Below are positions 24,608-32,710 of a stretch of DNA of 64,000 bases, piece by piece. Source of the DNA: Pontibacter coccineus (GTDB lineage: Bacteria > Bacteroidota > Bacteroidia > Cytophagales > Hymenobacteraceae); assembly GCF_030546575.1 (NCBI RefSeq), contig NZ_JAUOTN010000001.1, forward strand, positions 744,001 to 808,000. Direction: 5' to 3'. Position 1 is the first letter of the stretch, and each line of letters starts with the position of its first letter. A program made the translations under genes and the position numbers. The notes under the pieces are model-generated. The model was not told where the DNA came from and searched no databases. It was given only the letters and a program-made list of their open reading frames with translations.

Positions 24608-25795
24608 TTACCCTTCCACCAGGTGCGGTACGAACTGCGACAGGTTGGTGATGATGCCCTTCTCTCGTCTGAAACCAATGGCGGCCCCTTCGCCTGACCA
24701 GAACACGCCGGCCTGGTACTGGAAGCCGTTGCTGTCTTCGGGCAGTTCGCACCAGCGCTGGTATACCTGCTGCTGCTGATCATACTCGCCACGCACTTTC
24801 GTCACACGCCCTCTGTCCACTACCTCCACGCTTTGCCCTTCACGGCCGAAGTACGGCTTTTTGATGTACTTACCTGCCAGCGGCTCAATATCTGCTTCCA
24901 GCAAAAGTGGGTGGTACGGGAAAGCCTTCCAAAGCCAGGCCAGCATGCCTTTGCTCTGAAACAACAAGGTATAGGCGGGGTTGGCAATCGTGATCGTGCG
25001 GGAGCGTGAAAGCAAGGTCAGGGTTTTCAGGAGTTCGGGCTCCTCCCAGGCAATCTGTTCCCAAGGCAGGAGCTTGAACAGGAACGGAAAGTGCCGCCAC
25101 TGTCCCTGCTCTACCTGCGCCCACACGCCTTTCTCGTCGCCTTCTGTGGAAAAATTCACCTCCTCGATCGGGCACAGGTGGGCCTCAAAACCCGCTTCGT
25201 TCGCGGCTTGCGTGATGACGGCGCAGTTGGCTTCGTCTTCGGCACTGGCCCCGAGGTAGGTTACAAGTAGGGCGGGCGCTAAGTCCTCGTTACGCTCGCG
25301 CCATACCCTGAGCTGCTCTACCAAGGCCTCGTACAGGCCGGAGTACTGCAGTGCGTCATTTTTGCCTGCTGCAGCTAAACTAGCCCACTGCACCACAGCC
25401 GTTTCAGGTATAGAAGTGGCGGTGTCAGCATTGAACTCCAGCATTTTGGGGCCGTCCGGCGTCATGGCCAGGTCAAAGCGGCCGTACAAGTGCATCTGGC
25501 GCTCGTCGTTCCAGGATAGACGAACCAGTTGCCATAGGTTTTCAGGTATACCCAGCACATTCAGGAATGCATCCGGAAGATCTTTCGGGATGGCCTGCAC
25601 CATCATCGTATAAAGTGAACTGGCGGCATCGAGCAATTCCTCAGCTTCGTCCTCGGTGATCACTACCGCCTCGCCGGGCACGTAATTGGCGCATCCGTCT
25701 TCCACGCACCACTCCCAGCCCAGTCCGCGCACGGCCTTCTCCACATCGCCTGTATGGGGCTTTATCTGTATGCTCGTCTTCGAATTCTCTGACAT
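24608..25795 (-). CDS. Glutathionylspermidine synthase-like ATP-grasp protein
   Basis: 395 residues. It matches the C-terminal synthetase domain of glutathionylspermidine synthase (YgiC/YjfC type): LGWEWCVEDGCANYV at the start, MHLYGRFDLAMTPDGPKMLEFNADTATS in the middle and KYIKKPYFGREGQSVEVVD for ATP binding. The amidase domain of true GspS is missing, so the product is probably another amide bond on a peptide or polyamine. A small lipoprotein gene lies 170 bases upstream on the same strand, which resembles the ygiB-ygiC pair of enterobacteria. Family recognition is good; the substrate is unknown. Confidence 0.88.
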   Translation of the reverse strand: MSENSKTSIQIKPHTGDVEKAVRGLGWEWCVEDGCANYVPGEAVVITEDEAEELLDAASSLYTMMVQAIPKDLPDAFLNVLGIPENLWQLVRLSWNDERQMHLYGRFDLAMTPDGPKMLEFNADTATSIPETAVVQWASLAAAGKNDALQYSGLYEALVEQLRVWRERNEDLAPALLVTYLGASAEDEANCAVITQAANEAGFEAHLCPIEEVNFSTEGDEKGVWAQVEQGQWRHFPFLFKLLPWEQIAWEEPELLKTLTLLSRSRTITIANPAYTLLFQSKGMLAWLWKAFPYHPLLLEADIEPLAGKYIKKPYFGREGQSVEVVDRGRVTKVRGEYDQQQQVYQRWCELPEDSNGFQYQAGVFWSGEGAAIGFRREKGIITNLSQFVPHLVEG

Positions 25796-25877
25796 GAACA
25801 GTCTTTATCTAATAAGTTGAAATGCGAAAGAAGGTAACGGTACAAGCAGAGTGGCTTACACCGATACCTTCAGCACA

Positions 25878-25911
25878 AGGTATAGCCTATTCGAAACAGG
25901 AAGCTATACCT
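25878..25911. repeat. Inverted pair of the AGGTATAGC word
   Basis: AGGTATAGC (25878-25886) and GCTATACCT (25903-25911) enclose 16 bases, the same loop length as the pair at 12429-12464. It lies between the lipoprotein and synthetase genes, and a further TATACCT copy follows at about 25922. Confidence 0.8.
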
Positions 25912-25965
25912 GCCTCATGTTTATACCTGAGGTAGGCAAAAAAGTCTTTGCTTGTTTTAATTAGC

Positions 25966-26520
25966 TTAAGCTCCCGCTCCGCTGCTGCGTCCACGGAAGT
26001 AGCCACTACGACCTGAACGCGGCGCTGTAGACTGCTGACGATACGTTTGCACGTTCTGGCGCCAGGCTGCGGTTTTGTTCATCACGCCTTGGTTAGCATA
26101 GTAGGCAGGTCTCGGTGACATCATGCGACCGGCCATATAGCCCATCGCACTCCACCACAACACATTGCCCAACCCGAAACCACTCCCCTGGTTGTACTGC
26201 TGCTGGTTGTTGGCCAGGTCACGCATCTGGTTCTCCAGTGCCAAGCCCTGCAGCGTGTCCACGCGGCCGTCGTTGTACTTCAGAATGGCCATACTATGGC
26301 CTGGCGCCGTGGTTCGCTCATCTGTGATTTTCCACTGGTCCGGTGCTTCTTCAGTCAGTTCGGTTACTACACCATCTGGTGCTGGCACTTCTGTGCTTGC
26401 GTTTCTCTCGTCATTTTGCTGCGTGTTGGAGTCGCAGCTGGTCAATCCCATCGTAGCGGCAGCTGCCACAATAAAGGCGTTGCGTTTAAAGTCCCCGATG
26501 GTCAAATATCGCTTTTTCAT
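25966..26520 (-). CDS. Lipoprotein partner of the GspS-like enzyme (YgiB-like position)
   Basis: 184 residues. After a basic start (MKKRYLTIGDFKRNAF) there is an Ala-rich hydrophobic stretch and a lipobox GLTSC (Cys29). The mature protein has an acidic linker, a possible small domain (DQWKITDERTTAPGHSMAIL), a Gln/Asn/Gly-rich part (NNQQQYNQGSGFGLGNVLWW) and an Arg/Ser/Gly-rich tail (RSGRSGYFRGRSSGAGA). The tail and position recall YgiB/DUF1190 lipoproteins encoded beside YgiC, but I cannot prove homology. It probably heads a transcript with the GspS-like gene and may be its substrate or scaffold (inference). Confidence 0.75.
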   Translation of the reverse strand: MKKRYLTIGDFKRNAFIVAAAATMGLTSCDSNTQQNDERNASTEVPAPDGVVTELTEEAPDQWKITDERTTAPGHSMAILKYNDGRVDTLQGLALENQMRDLANNQQQYNQGSGFGLGNVLWWSAMGYMAGRMMSPRPAYYANQGVMNKTAAWRQNVQTYRQQSTAPRSGRSGYFRGRSSGAGA

Positions 26521-26590
26521 AAGATTTTCACGGTTGCAGGATAAAGGTACTCTTTTTACGGGATTTTTGGAAGGAGGGGGTTTGGGGTTG

Positions 26591-26630
26591 AATGGGTGAA
26601 TTGTTAAATTGTTGATGGTTGAATTGTTGG
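26591..26630. repeat. AT-rich GTTAAATTG-type spacer repeat
   Basis: Words such as GTGAATTGTTAAATTG and GGTTGAATTGTTGG repeat here and resemble those at 13049-13150. Confidence 0.5.
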
Positions 26631-26766
26631 GTGCATGATTAACGCACGCCTGCTACTCCTTTTTCCGAGGGCCCCTACCCCCGGAGTGGATTTCTGTAAA
26701 CGACTTGAACAGGCATTGACCAATCTGAACTTTCTCAATCTAGATACCCAAAATGCCCTGAATGCT

Positions 26767-27231
26767 CTTTCGGACATCTGTGTCCGAAAGTATTTCTGTC
26801 GGGGACATCCTTGTCCCCCTATACTGGTGAACCTGAGCTCGGGGATGTGGACATCCCCAGCAGATGGCTTTCGGACATGGATGTCCGAAAAAGCATTTGG
26901 GAGAGCTTCTGAAAAAGAGACCAGAGTCCGCCTAATGACGCACACTCGCGGACGCGAGCGAAGGCGAAAGTGGAATGTGCATGATTCGGACAGGTCGCTG
27001 TCCTTACAAACGAATATTTCTGTAAGGCTCTACTACAAGGCCCTTCGGGATTTATCAATCCCGAAGCTAACGGTCGGGGATTTCCTAATCCCCGTGTATA
27101 GGTTTTGCAGGTATATGGGGACAAGGATGTCCCCCGCAGAATTACTTTCGGACATGGAAGTACGCTTTGCAGGTATATGGGGACAAGGATGTCCCCCGGC
27201 AGAAATGCTTCCAGACATGGATGTCCGAAAG
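26767..27231. repeat. Cluster of two-hairpin palindromic repeat units
   Basis: This stretch between murI and the lipoprotein gene holds at least five copies of one unit: hairpin B (about 18-20 bases), a spacer of 8-11 bases often containing GCAGA, then hairpin A (about 22-24 bases). Inverted copies: A 26767-26790 with B 26801-26818, and A 27043-27066 with B 27075-27094. Direct copies: B 26841-26858 with A 26869-26890; B 27117-27134 with decayed A 27145-27164; B 27179-27196 with A 27208-27231. Stems differ between copies but remain paired. Two more palindromes sit at 26945-26958 and 26988-27003. The last two units form a 62-base direct duplication that begins with GCAGGTATAT. Open frames crossing the cluster are not credible genes. 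Confidence 0.85.
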
Positions 27232-27335
27232 AACTAGTGGAGCTAGTGTAAAGCCGTTGCACAAGAATGACTTTACATTTACGTTCGCTATATTTCAACT
27301 TTCTAACTTTCACCTTTTCTACCTTCCAAACTCCC

Positions 27336-28151
27336 CTACTCCCACAGCGGGTAATGTTCCAGGTGCACTTGGCGTTTGAAGAAGATGCGGGTGCTTTCTT
27401 CGAATGACCTAGTAAAATCCGACACATAGAAGGCATGATCGCCCAGAAGCTCAGCAGATACCAGCTCGTTGGCTTCCAGGAACCTGCGGACATGTTTTGC
27501 CACGATCTGGCTGGCATCGAGCACGTCCACTTTGCCCTGGTAGTAGTTTTCAATCTGCTTCTTGATGAGCGGGTAATGCGTACAGCCCAGTATCAGCGCC
27601 TCTATACCTTGCAGCTCCGGTGCCGACAGGTAGGCGTGGATCACATTCTCAGAGATCGAGTCATTGAAAAAACCCTCCTCTATCATGGCGGCCAACAGCG
27701 GCGTAGCATGCGACTTCAGCGTGATATCCAGGTCCAGCGCATCAACTTTTTTGAGGTATACATTTGAGTTGACGGTTTGCTTCGTGCCGATGAGTCCGAT
27801 CGTTTTGCCTGCGTAGGTCTTGCCAATGTGCTCTACCACCGGATCAATCACATTGAGCACGCGCGCTTTGCTGCCCACATATTCTTTCACCAGCTCGTAA
27901 GCGGCCGCGGAAGCCGAGTTACAGGCAATCAGAATTACTTTGCAGTGTTGCCGGAGCAGCAAGTCACAAATCTTGACGGCATAGGCTTGTATCGCGGCAG
28001 TCGACTTGTCGCCATAAGGCAAGTGCGCTGTGTCCCCGAAGTATACCAGCCTCTCCTGCGGCAGCGCCCCCACGATTGCCTGGGCTACCGTAAGTCCGCC
28101 GATGCCACTGTCAAAAACCCCGATAGGGTACGTGTTTTTTCTATCTCCCAT
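27336..28151 (-). CDS. murI: Glutamate racemase
   Basis: 271 residues. It converts L- to D-glutamate for peptidoglycan. The N-terminal signature PIGVFDSGIGGLTVAQAI contains the catalytic-site Asp and Ser, Cys77 in LIACNSASAAAYE is the first catalytic Cys, and the second lies in ILGCTHYPLIKKQI. YFGDTAHLPYGDKS is the conserved substrate loop. Length is normal. The start ATG is followed directly by MGDRKNTYPIGVFDSG. The palindromic cluster lies downstream in its 3' region. Confidence 0.96.
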   Translation of the reverse strand: MGDRKNTYPIGVFDSGIGGLTVAQAIVGALPQERLVYFGDTAHLPYGDKSTAAIQAYAVKICDLLLRQHCKVILIACNSASAAAYELVKEYVGSKARVLNVIDPVVEHIGKTYAGKTIGLIGTKQTVNSNVYLKKVDALDLDITLKSHATPLLAAMIEEGFFNDSISENVIHAYLSAPELQGIEALILGCTHYPLIKKQIENYYQGKVDVLDASQIVAKHVRRFLEANELVSAELLGDHAFYVSDFTRSFEESTRIFFKRQVHLEHYPLWE

Positions 28152-28461
28152 ACTGCGCTAAGTTACGTCAAAACCAACAAAATAAGTCGTTCACCATCAT
28201 TTTACAGCCATTCACTTATTATGTATTTTTCATTGAATTTTTCAAACTTATAATTGAGTTAAGAATCAGTCTGGAAGCGCAACAAGCACAGCTAAATATT
28301 ATTTTTACAATATATTTTGTTAATAAAATTTAGTTGCTTATATTTAACTACTTTACTTAAAGGGAGTTGCTATTAAATTCTACAGTAGCCGAACACGACA
28401 CCCCGTTGGCTTTATCAACAAAGCAGATAAGGCAGCATATCCACCTCTCAGCTTAACCCTT
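28152..28461. other. AT-rich divergent spacer between murI and the RDD gene
   Basis: About 310 bases with no credible gene. It must contain the promoters of both divergent genes, but I see no exact TAnnTTTG box at a useful position. Nothing else is recognised. Confidence 0.5.
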
Positions 28462-28989
28462 ATGCCAACAGCTATCACCGACTCCGTGTTCATTATGTCG
28501 ACCGCTTCCCCAGTTGTGAAGCGCACCCCCTTGTATGGTAGTTTTATGAGTCGCTTCGTGGCGTTCCTCATCGATACGACCATACTCGTGTTCTGGTATT
28601 CGATCATACTTTACTCCATGGCCGAGTATTCTTTGCAATTCAATACGTGGAAACAGGTGATTTATGACGGCAGTGTCAGTTTACTTGAGTTTGAAGTGGT
28701 CCTGCAGCTGTTCTTCTACAGCCTGTATTTTCCGGTGCTGCACTGGCTGTACTATACCTTGCTGGAGGCCTCCCCAAAACAGGCTACCATCGGCAAGTTC
28801 ACCCTAGGCCTCAAAGTGACAGACCTGCGTGGCAAGCGCATTACTTGGCTGCAGGCCAATGTGCGCTATTTTTCCCGCATCCTTTCAGCGCTCCCCCTGC
28901 TGCTGGGCTTTGTGCTCATACAGTTCCAGCGCCGCAGACAGGCACTGCACGATTACGTGGCCCGAACAGTGGTAATGACAGACCAGTAA
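28462..28989 (+). CDS. RDD-family membrane protein
   Basis: 175 residues with three or four membrane helices. The RDD start is visible as YGSFMSRFVAFLIDTTILVF (conserved Arg and Asp), and the second conserved part is SPKQATIGKFTLGLKVTDLRGKRI. The C-terminus has RRRQALHDYVARTVVM, the usual end with HD and basic residues. RDD proteins are inner membrane proteins, some implicated in ion transport; the substrate is unknown here. It stands with a second small membrane protein (SPW) 84 bases downstream, possibly one transcript. Confidence 0.85.
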   Translation: MPTAITDSVFIMSTASPVVKRTPLYGSFMSRFVAFLIDTTILVFWYSIILYSMAEYSLQFNTWKQVIYDGSVSLLEFEVVLQLFFYSLYFPVLHWLYYTLLEASPKQATIGKFTLGLKVTDLRGKRITWLQANVRYFSRILSALPLLLGFVLIQFQRRRQALHDYVARTVVMTDQ

Positions 28990-29073
28990 ATTGAACTATT
29001 TCCCTACTATATATCAAACACTGCTTTTTCTGTAACGTATACTATACCTTGTACAACAAATAGAAAGGAGGTA

Positions 29074-29466
29074 ATGATGCGTTTTATCCCAACCCGTTTT
29101 CACGGCATATTGGACTATTTATACGGTATCTTACTTATAGCCTCGCCCTGGCTATTTGACTTTGCTGCAGGCGGTGCCGAGACGTGGGTGCCTGTTGTCA
29201 TTGGCGCGATCGTGCTCCTGCAAACGATCTTCACAGATTTTGAAATGGGGCTGGTGAGAAAAATCCCGATGCAGTCCCACTTGATGATGGACTTTGGTAT
29301 TGGTGTCATCCTGGCGCTATCGCCCTGGTTGTTCGGATTTGCCGACCTTATCTATACACCGCACCTGATCTTTGGTGTGTTTTCGATACTGGCCTCACTC
29401 ACAACGCACCGTACGCCAAGCAGAGCTTACAAGACCCACGTAGCGCACGAAGATCCTTTAAAATAA
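29074..29466 (+). CDS. SPW-repeat membrane protein
   Basis: 130 residues with four hydrophobic helices in two similar halves. Each half carries the SPW repeat: LIASPWLFDFAAGG and LALSPWLFGFADL. The hydrophilic tail (THRTPSRAYKTHVAHEDPLK) is probably cytoplasmic. A second Met follows the first, and either could be the start. Proteins of this kind are common in soil bacteria; their role is unknown. A strong terminator lies just after the stop. Confidence 0.85.
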   Translation: MMRFIPTRFHGILDYLYGILLIASPWLFDFAAGGAETWVPVVIGAIVLLQTIFTDFEMGLVRKIPMQSHLMMDFGIGVILALSPWLFGFADLIYTPHLIFGVFSILASLTTHRTPSRAYKTHVAHEDPLK

Positions 29467-29489
29467 GCCACATAAACCATGTGTAACCC

Positions 29490-29527
29490 AACAGGCTGAC
29501 TCCAACAAGTCAGCCTGTTTTATTTTG
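29490..29527 (+). terminator. Intrinsic terminator after the SPW gene
   Basis: Perfect 12-bp arms AACAGGCTGACT (29490-29501) and AGTCAGCCTGTT (29508-29519), loop CCAACA, then TTATTTTG. Confidence 0.88.
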
Positions 29528-29551
29528 CCTGCTGCATAGCGCAGAAATGCC

Positions 29552-29559
29552 TAAATTTG
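29552..29559 (+). promoter_or_regulatory. -7 box four bases upstream of the ABC-F start codon
   Basis: TAAATTTG is a perfect TAnnTTTG element and ends only 4 bases before the ATG at 29564. A TTTG at 29524-29527 could serve as a -33 box, at a long spacing of 24. If used, the transcript starts at or next to the ATG and would be leaderless. Confidence 0.45.
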
Positions 29560-29563
29560 CCTT

Positions 29564-31435
29564 ATGAATTACCTATCCGCAGATAATATATCGAAAAGCT
29601 TTGGCGAACGCTGGCTTTTCAAAAACCTGAATTTTGGCCTCAGCCAGGGGCAGCGTGTAGCGCTTGTAGGCGTAAACGGCTCCGGCAAAACCACCCTGCT
29701 GAACGTGCTGGCAGGCAAACTGCCCCCTGATGAGGGCAGCGTGAGCGTGCGCAAAGAAGTCACAATCGGTTTCCTGGGCCAGAACCCGGAGTTTGACGAG
29801 GAACTGACCGTGCAGCAAACCATTTTTGGCGGACAGGGCGAAGTGCTCGACACCATACGCGACTACGAGGTAGCCATCTCTCACCCGGATACCAGCGCGG
29901 AGGTCATGCAGCGACTGATGGAGCGCATGGACGAATTGCAGGCCTGGGATTTTGAGATCAAAGTCAAGCAGATTCTCTCCAAACTAGGTATACACGACCT
30001 GGAGAAGCAAATCAAGCACCTTTCGGGCGGACAGCGTAAGCGTGTGGCCATGGCTCGTGTGCTGATCGAAGAGCCCAGCATGCTGATCCTGGATGAGCCT
30101 ACCAACCACCTGGACCTCGATACCATTGAGTGGCTGGAAGGCCTGCTCTCTACCCAAAACACCACCCTGCTGATGGTGACGCACGACCGTTACTTCCTCG
30201 ACAAAGTGGCCAACGAAATAGCCGAGCTCGACAACGGCGAACTCTATACCTACAAAGGCAACTACAGCTATTTTGTAGAGAAAAAGGCCTCCCGCGAGGA
30301 AATGGCTGCAGCGGAAACTGAAAAGGCGCGCAACCTGATGCGCAAAGAGCTTGACTGGATCCGTCGTCAGCCAAAGGCCCGTGGCACCAAAGCCAAGTAC
30401 AGAGTAGACGCTTTTGAGGAACTGAAAGAAAAAGCGGCAAAGAAAGTGAGTGGCCCGCAACTGGAGCTCTCCGTGAAGACCACCCGTCAGGGCGGCAAGA
30501 TCATCGAAGTAGACCACATTTCGAAGTCCTTTGGCGAAAAGAAGATTGTGGACGACTTCTCGTATGTGTTCAAGAAAAAGGACCGCATCGGTGTGGTGGG
30601 GCCGAACGGCGCCGGCAAGTCTACGTTCCTGAACATGCTCACCGGCAAACTGCAGCCCGACAGCGGCACCATCGACGCCGGCCAGACCACGGTATTCGGT
30701 TACTATACCCAGGATGAGCTGACCTTCAAGGAAGACCAGCGCGTGATCGACATCGTGAAGGAAATTGCTGAAGTGGTGGAGATGGCCAATGGCGAGGTGA
30801 TCACGGCGAGCCAGTTCCTGCAGCACTTCCAGTTTGCGCCGCCGCAACAGTATACCTTTGTGAGCAAGCTGAGCGGGGGCGAAAAGCGCCGTCTGCAGTT
30901 GCTGCGCGTGCTGATCAAGAACCCTAACTTCCTGATTCTCGACGAGCCTACCAACGACCTCGACATCATCACGCTCAATATCCTCGAGGACTTCCTGCTC
31001 AACTTCGGCGGCTGCCTGCTCATGGTATCGCACGACCGTTACTTCATGGACCGGCTGGTGGAGCATCTGTTCGTATTCGAGGGCGAAGGCAAGATCCGCA
31101 ACTTCCCGGGCAACTACACCGACTACCGCGAGTGGCTGAAAGAGCAGGAAAAAGTAGTGCAGGAGATAAAACCAGCAGCTCCCGTGGTCGAGCAGAGACA
31201 GGAAAAACCGGAAGGCAAGCGCAAACCGACCTACCAGGAGAAAAAGGAATTTGAAGAATTGGAGAAAGAAATGCCACGCCTGGAGGCCCGCAAGGCCGAA
31301 CTGATAGAAACCATGAACGCCGGCACCACCACCGACCACGCGCAGCTGAACGCCTGGGCCAAAGAACTGGAGCAGCTGAATGAGAAACTGGAGGAAAAAG
31401 AGATGCGCTGGCTAGAATTATCTGAAATCATGTAA
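29564..31435 (+). CDS. ABC-F family ATPase (Uup-like)
   Basis: 623 residues with two nucleotide-binding domains and no membrane segment. Walker A of the first domain is GVNGSGKTT (36-44), its signature is LSGGQRKRVAMARVLI and Walker B ILDEPTNHLDLDT. The second domain has GPNGAGKST, LSGGEKRRLQLLRVL and LILDEPTNDLDI. An inter-domain linker follows NYSYFVEKKASREEM, and the C-terminus (about 550-623) is a charged coiled coil. ABC-F proteins act on the ribosome; the Uup subgroup fits the C-terminal coiled coil. It is monocistronic, with a possible leaderless promoter. Confidence 0.93.
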   Translation: MNYLSADNISKSFGERWLFKNLNFGLSQGQRVALVGVNGSGKTTLLNVLAGKLPPDEGSVSVRKEVTIGFLGQNPEFDEELTVQQTIFGGQGEVLDTIRDYEVAISHPDTSAEVMQRLMERMDELQAWDFEIKVKQILSKLGIHDLEKQIKHLSGGQRKRVAMARVLIEEPSMLILDEPTNHLDLDTIEWLEGLLSTQNTTLLMVTHDRYFLDKVANEIAELDNGELYTYKGNYSYFVEKKASREEMAAAETEKARNLMRKELDWIRRQPKARGTKAKYRVDAFEELKEKAAKKVSGPQLELSVKTTRQGGKIIEVDHISKSFGEKKIVDDFSYVFKKKDRIGVVGPNGAGKSTFLNMLTGKLQPDSGTIDAGQTTVFGYYTQDELTFKEDQRVIDIVKEIAEVVEMANGEVITASQFLQHFQFAPPQQYTFVSKLSGGEKRRLQLLRVLIKNPNFLILDEPTNDLDIITLNILEDFLLNFGGCLLMVSHDRYFMDRLVEHLFVFEGEGKIRNFPGNYTDYREWLKEQEKVVQEIKPAAPVVEQRQEKPEGKRKPTYQEKKEFEELEKEMPRLEARKAELIETMNAGTTTDHAQLNAWAKELEQLNEKLEEKEMRWLELSEIM

Positions 31436-31457
31436 TTCGCACCAATGCTATACCTTT

Positions 31458-31495
31458 AAATCGCCGAAGCAACCCGTTTGTTTCGGCGATTTTAT
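31458..31495. terminator. Bidirectional terminator between the ABC-F gene and the CotH-like gene
   Basis: AAATCGCCGAA (31458-31468) and TTCGGCGATTT (31482-31492) pair perfectly across a 13-base loop. The right arm overlaps the stop codon of the convergent gene. Confidence 0.8.
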
Positions 31496-32631
31496 TTCAG
31501 GCCTCTCACCGTCACGTAGGCTTTCTGGTTGCGTTCGCCCACCTTCACGATTTCCCGCTCAAACTTACGCGGGTGGTTGATGATCTCGTAAAAACTATCC
31601 AGGTAGCTGAGCGACTGCCGCAAGCCTGATTTACTCAAAGGCTCACACTGCCTGTATACCGCGTAGATCGGGGTGCGGTAGGAGTTAAATGTATTGACCA
31701 TTTCGCGGTGCACATTTTCCGGAAATTCGTATGCCCGGTACAGGCGCTGCCTTGTTGACTTTATACCCAGTTCAGGAGGAGGCGAAGCATACGGCGCCCC
31801 CACTATACCTGCATAGTCGAAGTCGAAAGGTACGGGAATGGGCGCTGAGAGCGAGTCAGGGGCCAGCAGGTCGATGTTGTGGCGGTAGGGCACCGACCAG
31901 TCGGTGTTGCCGATCATGTACTGAAAGAGCGCCAGCCGGGCCATGGCTTTCTGTTCCATGTGAGCCATGCCGATGATCCTTTTGGCAGGTATGAGCTTCA
32001 GGCGGGTGCGCTTGGCCACGGCCTTGTCATCCTCTATCAGAAAGGCATAGCGCACCTCCTCTTTCCGCCGTCCGGTGCTGTCCTGGTAGGTAACCTGGCA
32101 CAAACGCACCCGAAAACTCTCCTCCGCCAGAATGTTGTATACCTTGTAGACGAGATACTCCTTGATCACATAATCGTCATTGATGCAGTGCGTCACCAAC
32201 TTTATCTTGTTCTGCCCTTCGAAGATAGAGCCTTTTGGCATTTGCTTACGGACCAGGTTGAGCATGAGCGGAGGGAATCGGCAGACGTTCACATCGCGAC
32301 GGCGGTTGCCTCGCACCATCACCCGGAGTGGCATGTTCACAACAGCACCCGTAGTGTCAGCGTAAGAGAGTGTAGCGGTGTGATACTTCCTTTCTTCGCC
32401 GCGGTCTTTCAGCAACTTCTGGTAATTAACCACCAGCGTAAACTTCAGCAGCGAATCCTCCGAAAACAGGTCTTTTGGTTTCGCCGCCTGCCCGCTTTGC
32501 TGTGCTGCTATACCTGGGTTTTTGGTGGGGTATACCTGTGCCATCCCCTGCAGCGGAAGACACAGCACGGCAGTCCACACCAACAGGTATAGCTTATACC
32601 TATAGCCACCAAAATTTCGGAAAGCTGCCAT
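31492..32631 (-). CDS. Secreted hypothetical protein, CotH-kinase-like
   Basis: About 379 residues from the ATG at 32631; an upstream ATG at 32670 would place 13 more residues before the signal peptide. The signal peptide is YLLVWTAVLCLPLQGMAQ. The mature part contains PLRVMVRGNRRRDVNVCRFPPL, QNKIKLVTHC and, near the C-terminus, YMIGNTDWSVPYRHNIDLL and VPFDFDYAGIVGAPYA. This GNTDW...PFDFDYAG arrangement resembles the catalytic region of CotH-type kinases, but the match is from memory and the family is not certain. It lies downstream of the phosphatase-like lipoprotein on the same strand. Confidence 0.7.
   Translation of the reverse strand: MAAFRNFGGYRYKLYLLVWTAVLCLPLQGMAQVYPTKNPGIAAQQSGQAAKPKDLFSEDSLLKFTLVVNYQKLLKDRGEERKYHTATLSYADTTGAVVNMPLRVMVRGNRRRDVNVCRFPPLMLNLVRKQMPKGSIFEGQNKIKLVTHCINDDYVIKEYLVYKVYNILAEESFRVRLCQVTYQDSTGRRKEEVRYAFLIEDDKAVAKRTRLKLIPAKRIIGMAHMEQKAMARLALFQYMIGNTDWSVPYRHNIDLLAPDSLSAPIPVPFDFDYAGIVGAPYASPPPELGIKSTRQRLYRAYEFPENVHREMVNTFNSYRTPIYAVYRQCEPLSKSGLRQSLSYLDSFYEIINHPRKFEREIVKVGERNQKAYVTVRGLK
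32585..32601. repeat. Close inverted pair of AGGTATA words
   Basis: AGGTATA (32585-32591) and TATACCT (32595-32601) are separated by 3 bases and can form a tight hairpin. It lies at the start of the CotH-like gene, inside its signal peptide region. Confidence 0.75.
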
Positions 32632-32710
32632 TGGATGAGAGAATAAACGATGCAGCCCGTAGCAACACAAATCAGATAAAAGCTATACCCTGTCTAGCCA
32701 GGTATAGCCA

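Noticed and set aside
26767..27231. Looked at first like a CRISPR array
   Set aside because: Repeats are palindromic, occur in both orientations, vary in sequence and spacing, and no unique spacers of equal length or cas genes are present.
26635..27553. Long open frames of 200 and 244 codons across the palindrome cluster
   Set aside because: They run through the hairpin repeats in both directions, overlap murI and show repeat-driven composition (repeated SDMDVR / GDILVP runs). No domain or usual start context.
29984..31339. 451-codon frame opposite the ABC-F gene
   Set aside because: It is the antisense shadow of a well supported conserved gene; other long antisense frames (9171-10115, 35846-36487, 38171-39094, 39379-40524, 45627-side frames) were dropped for the same reason.
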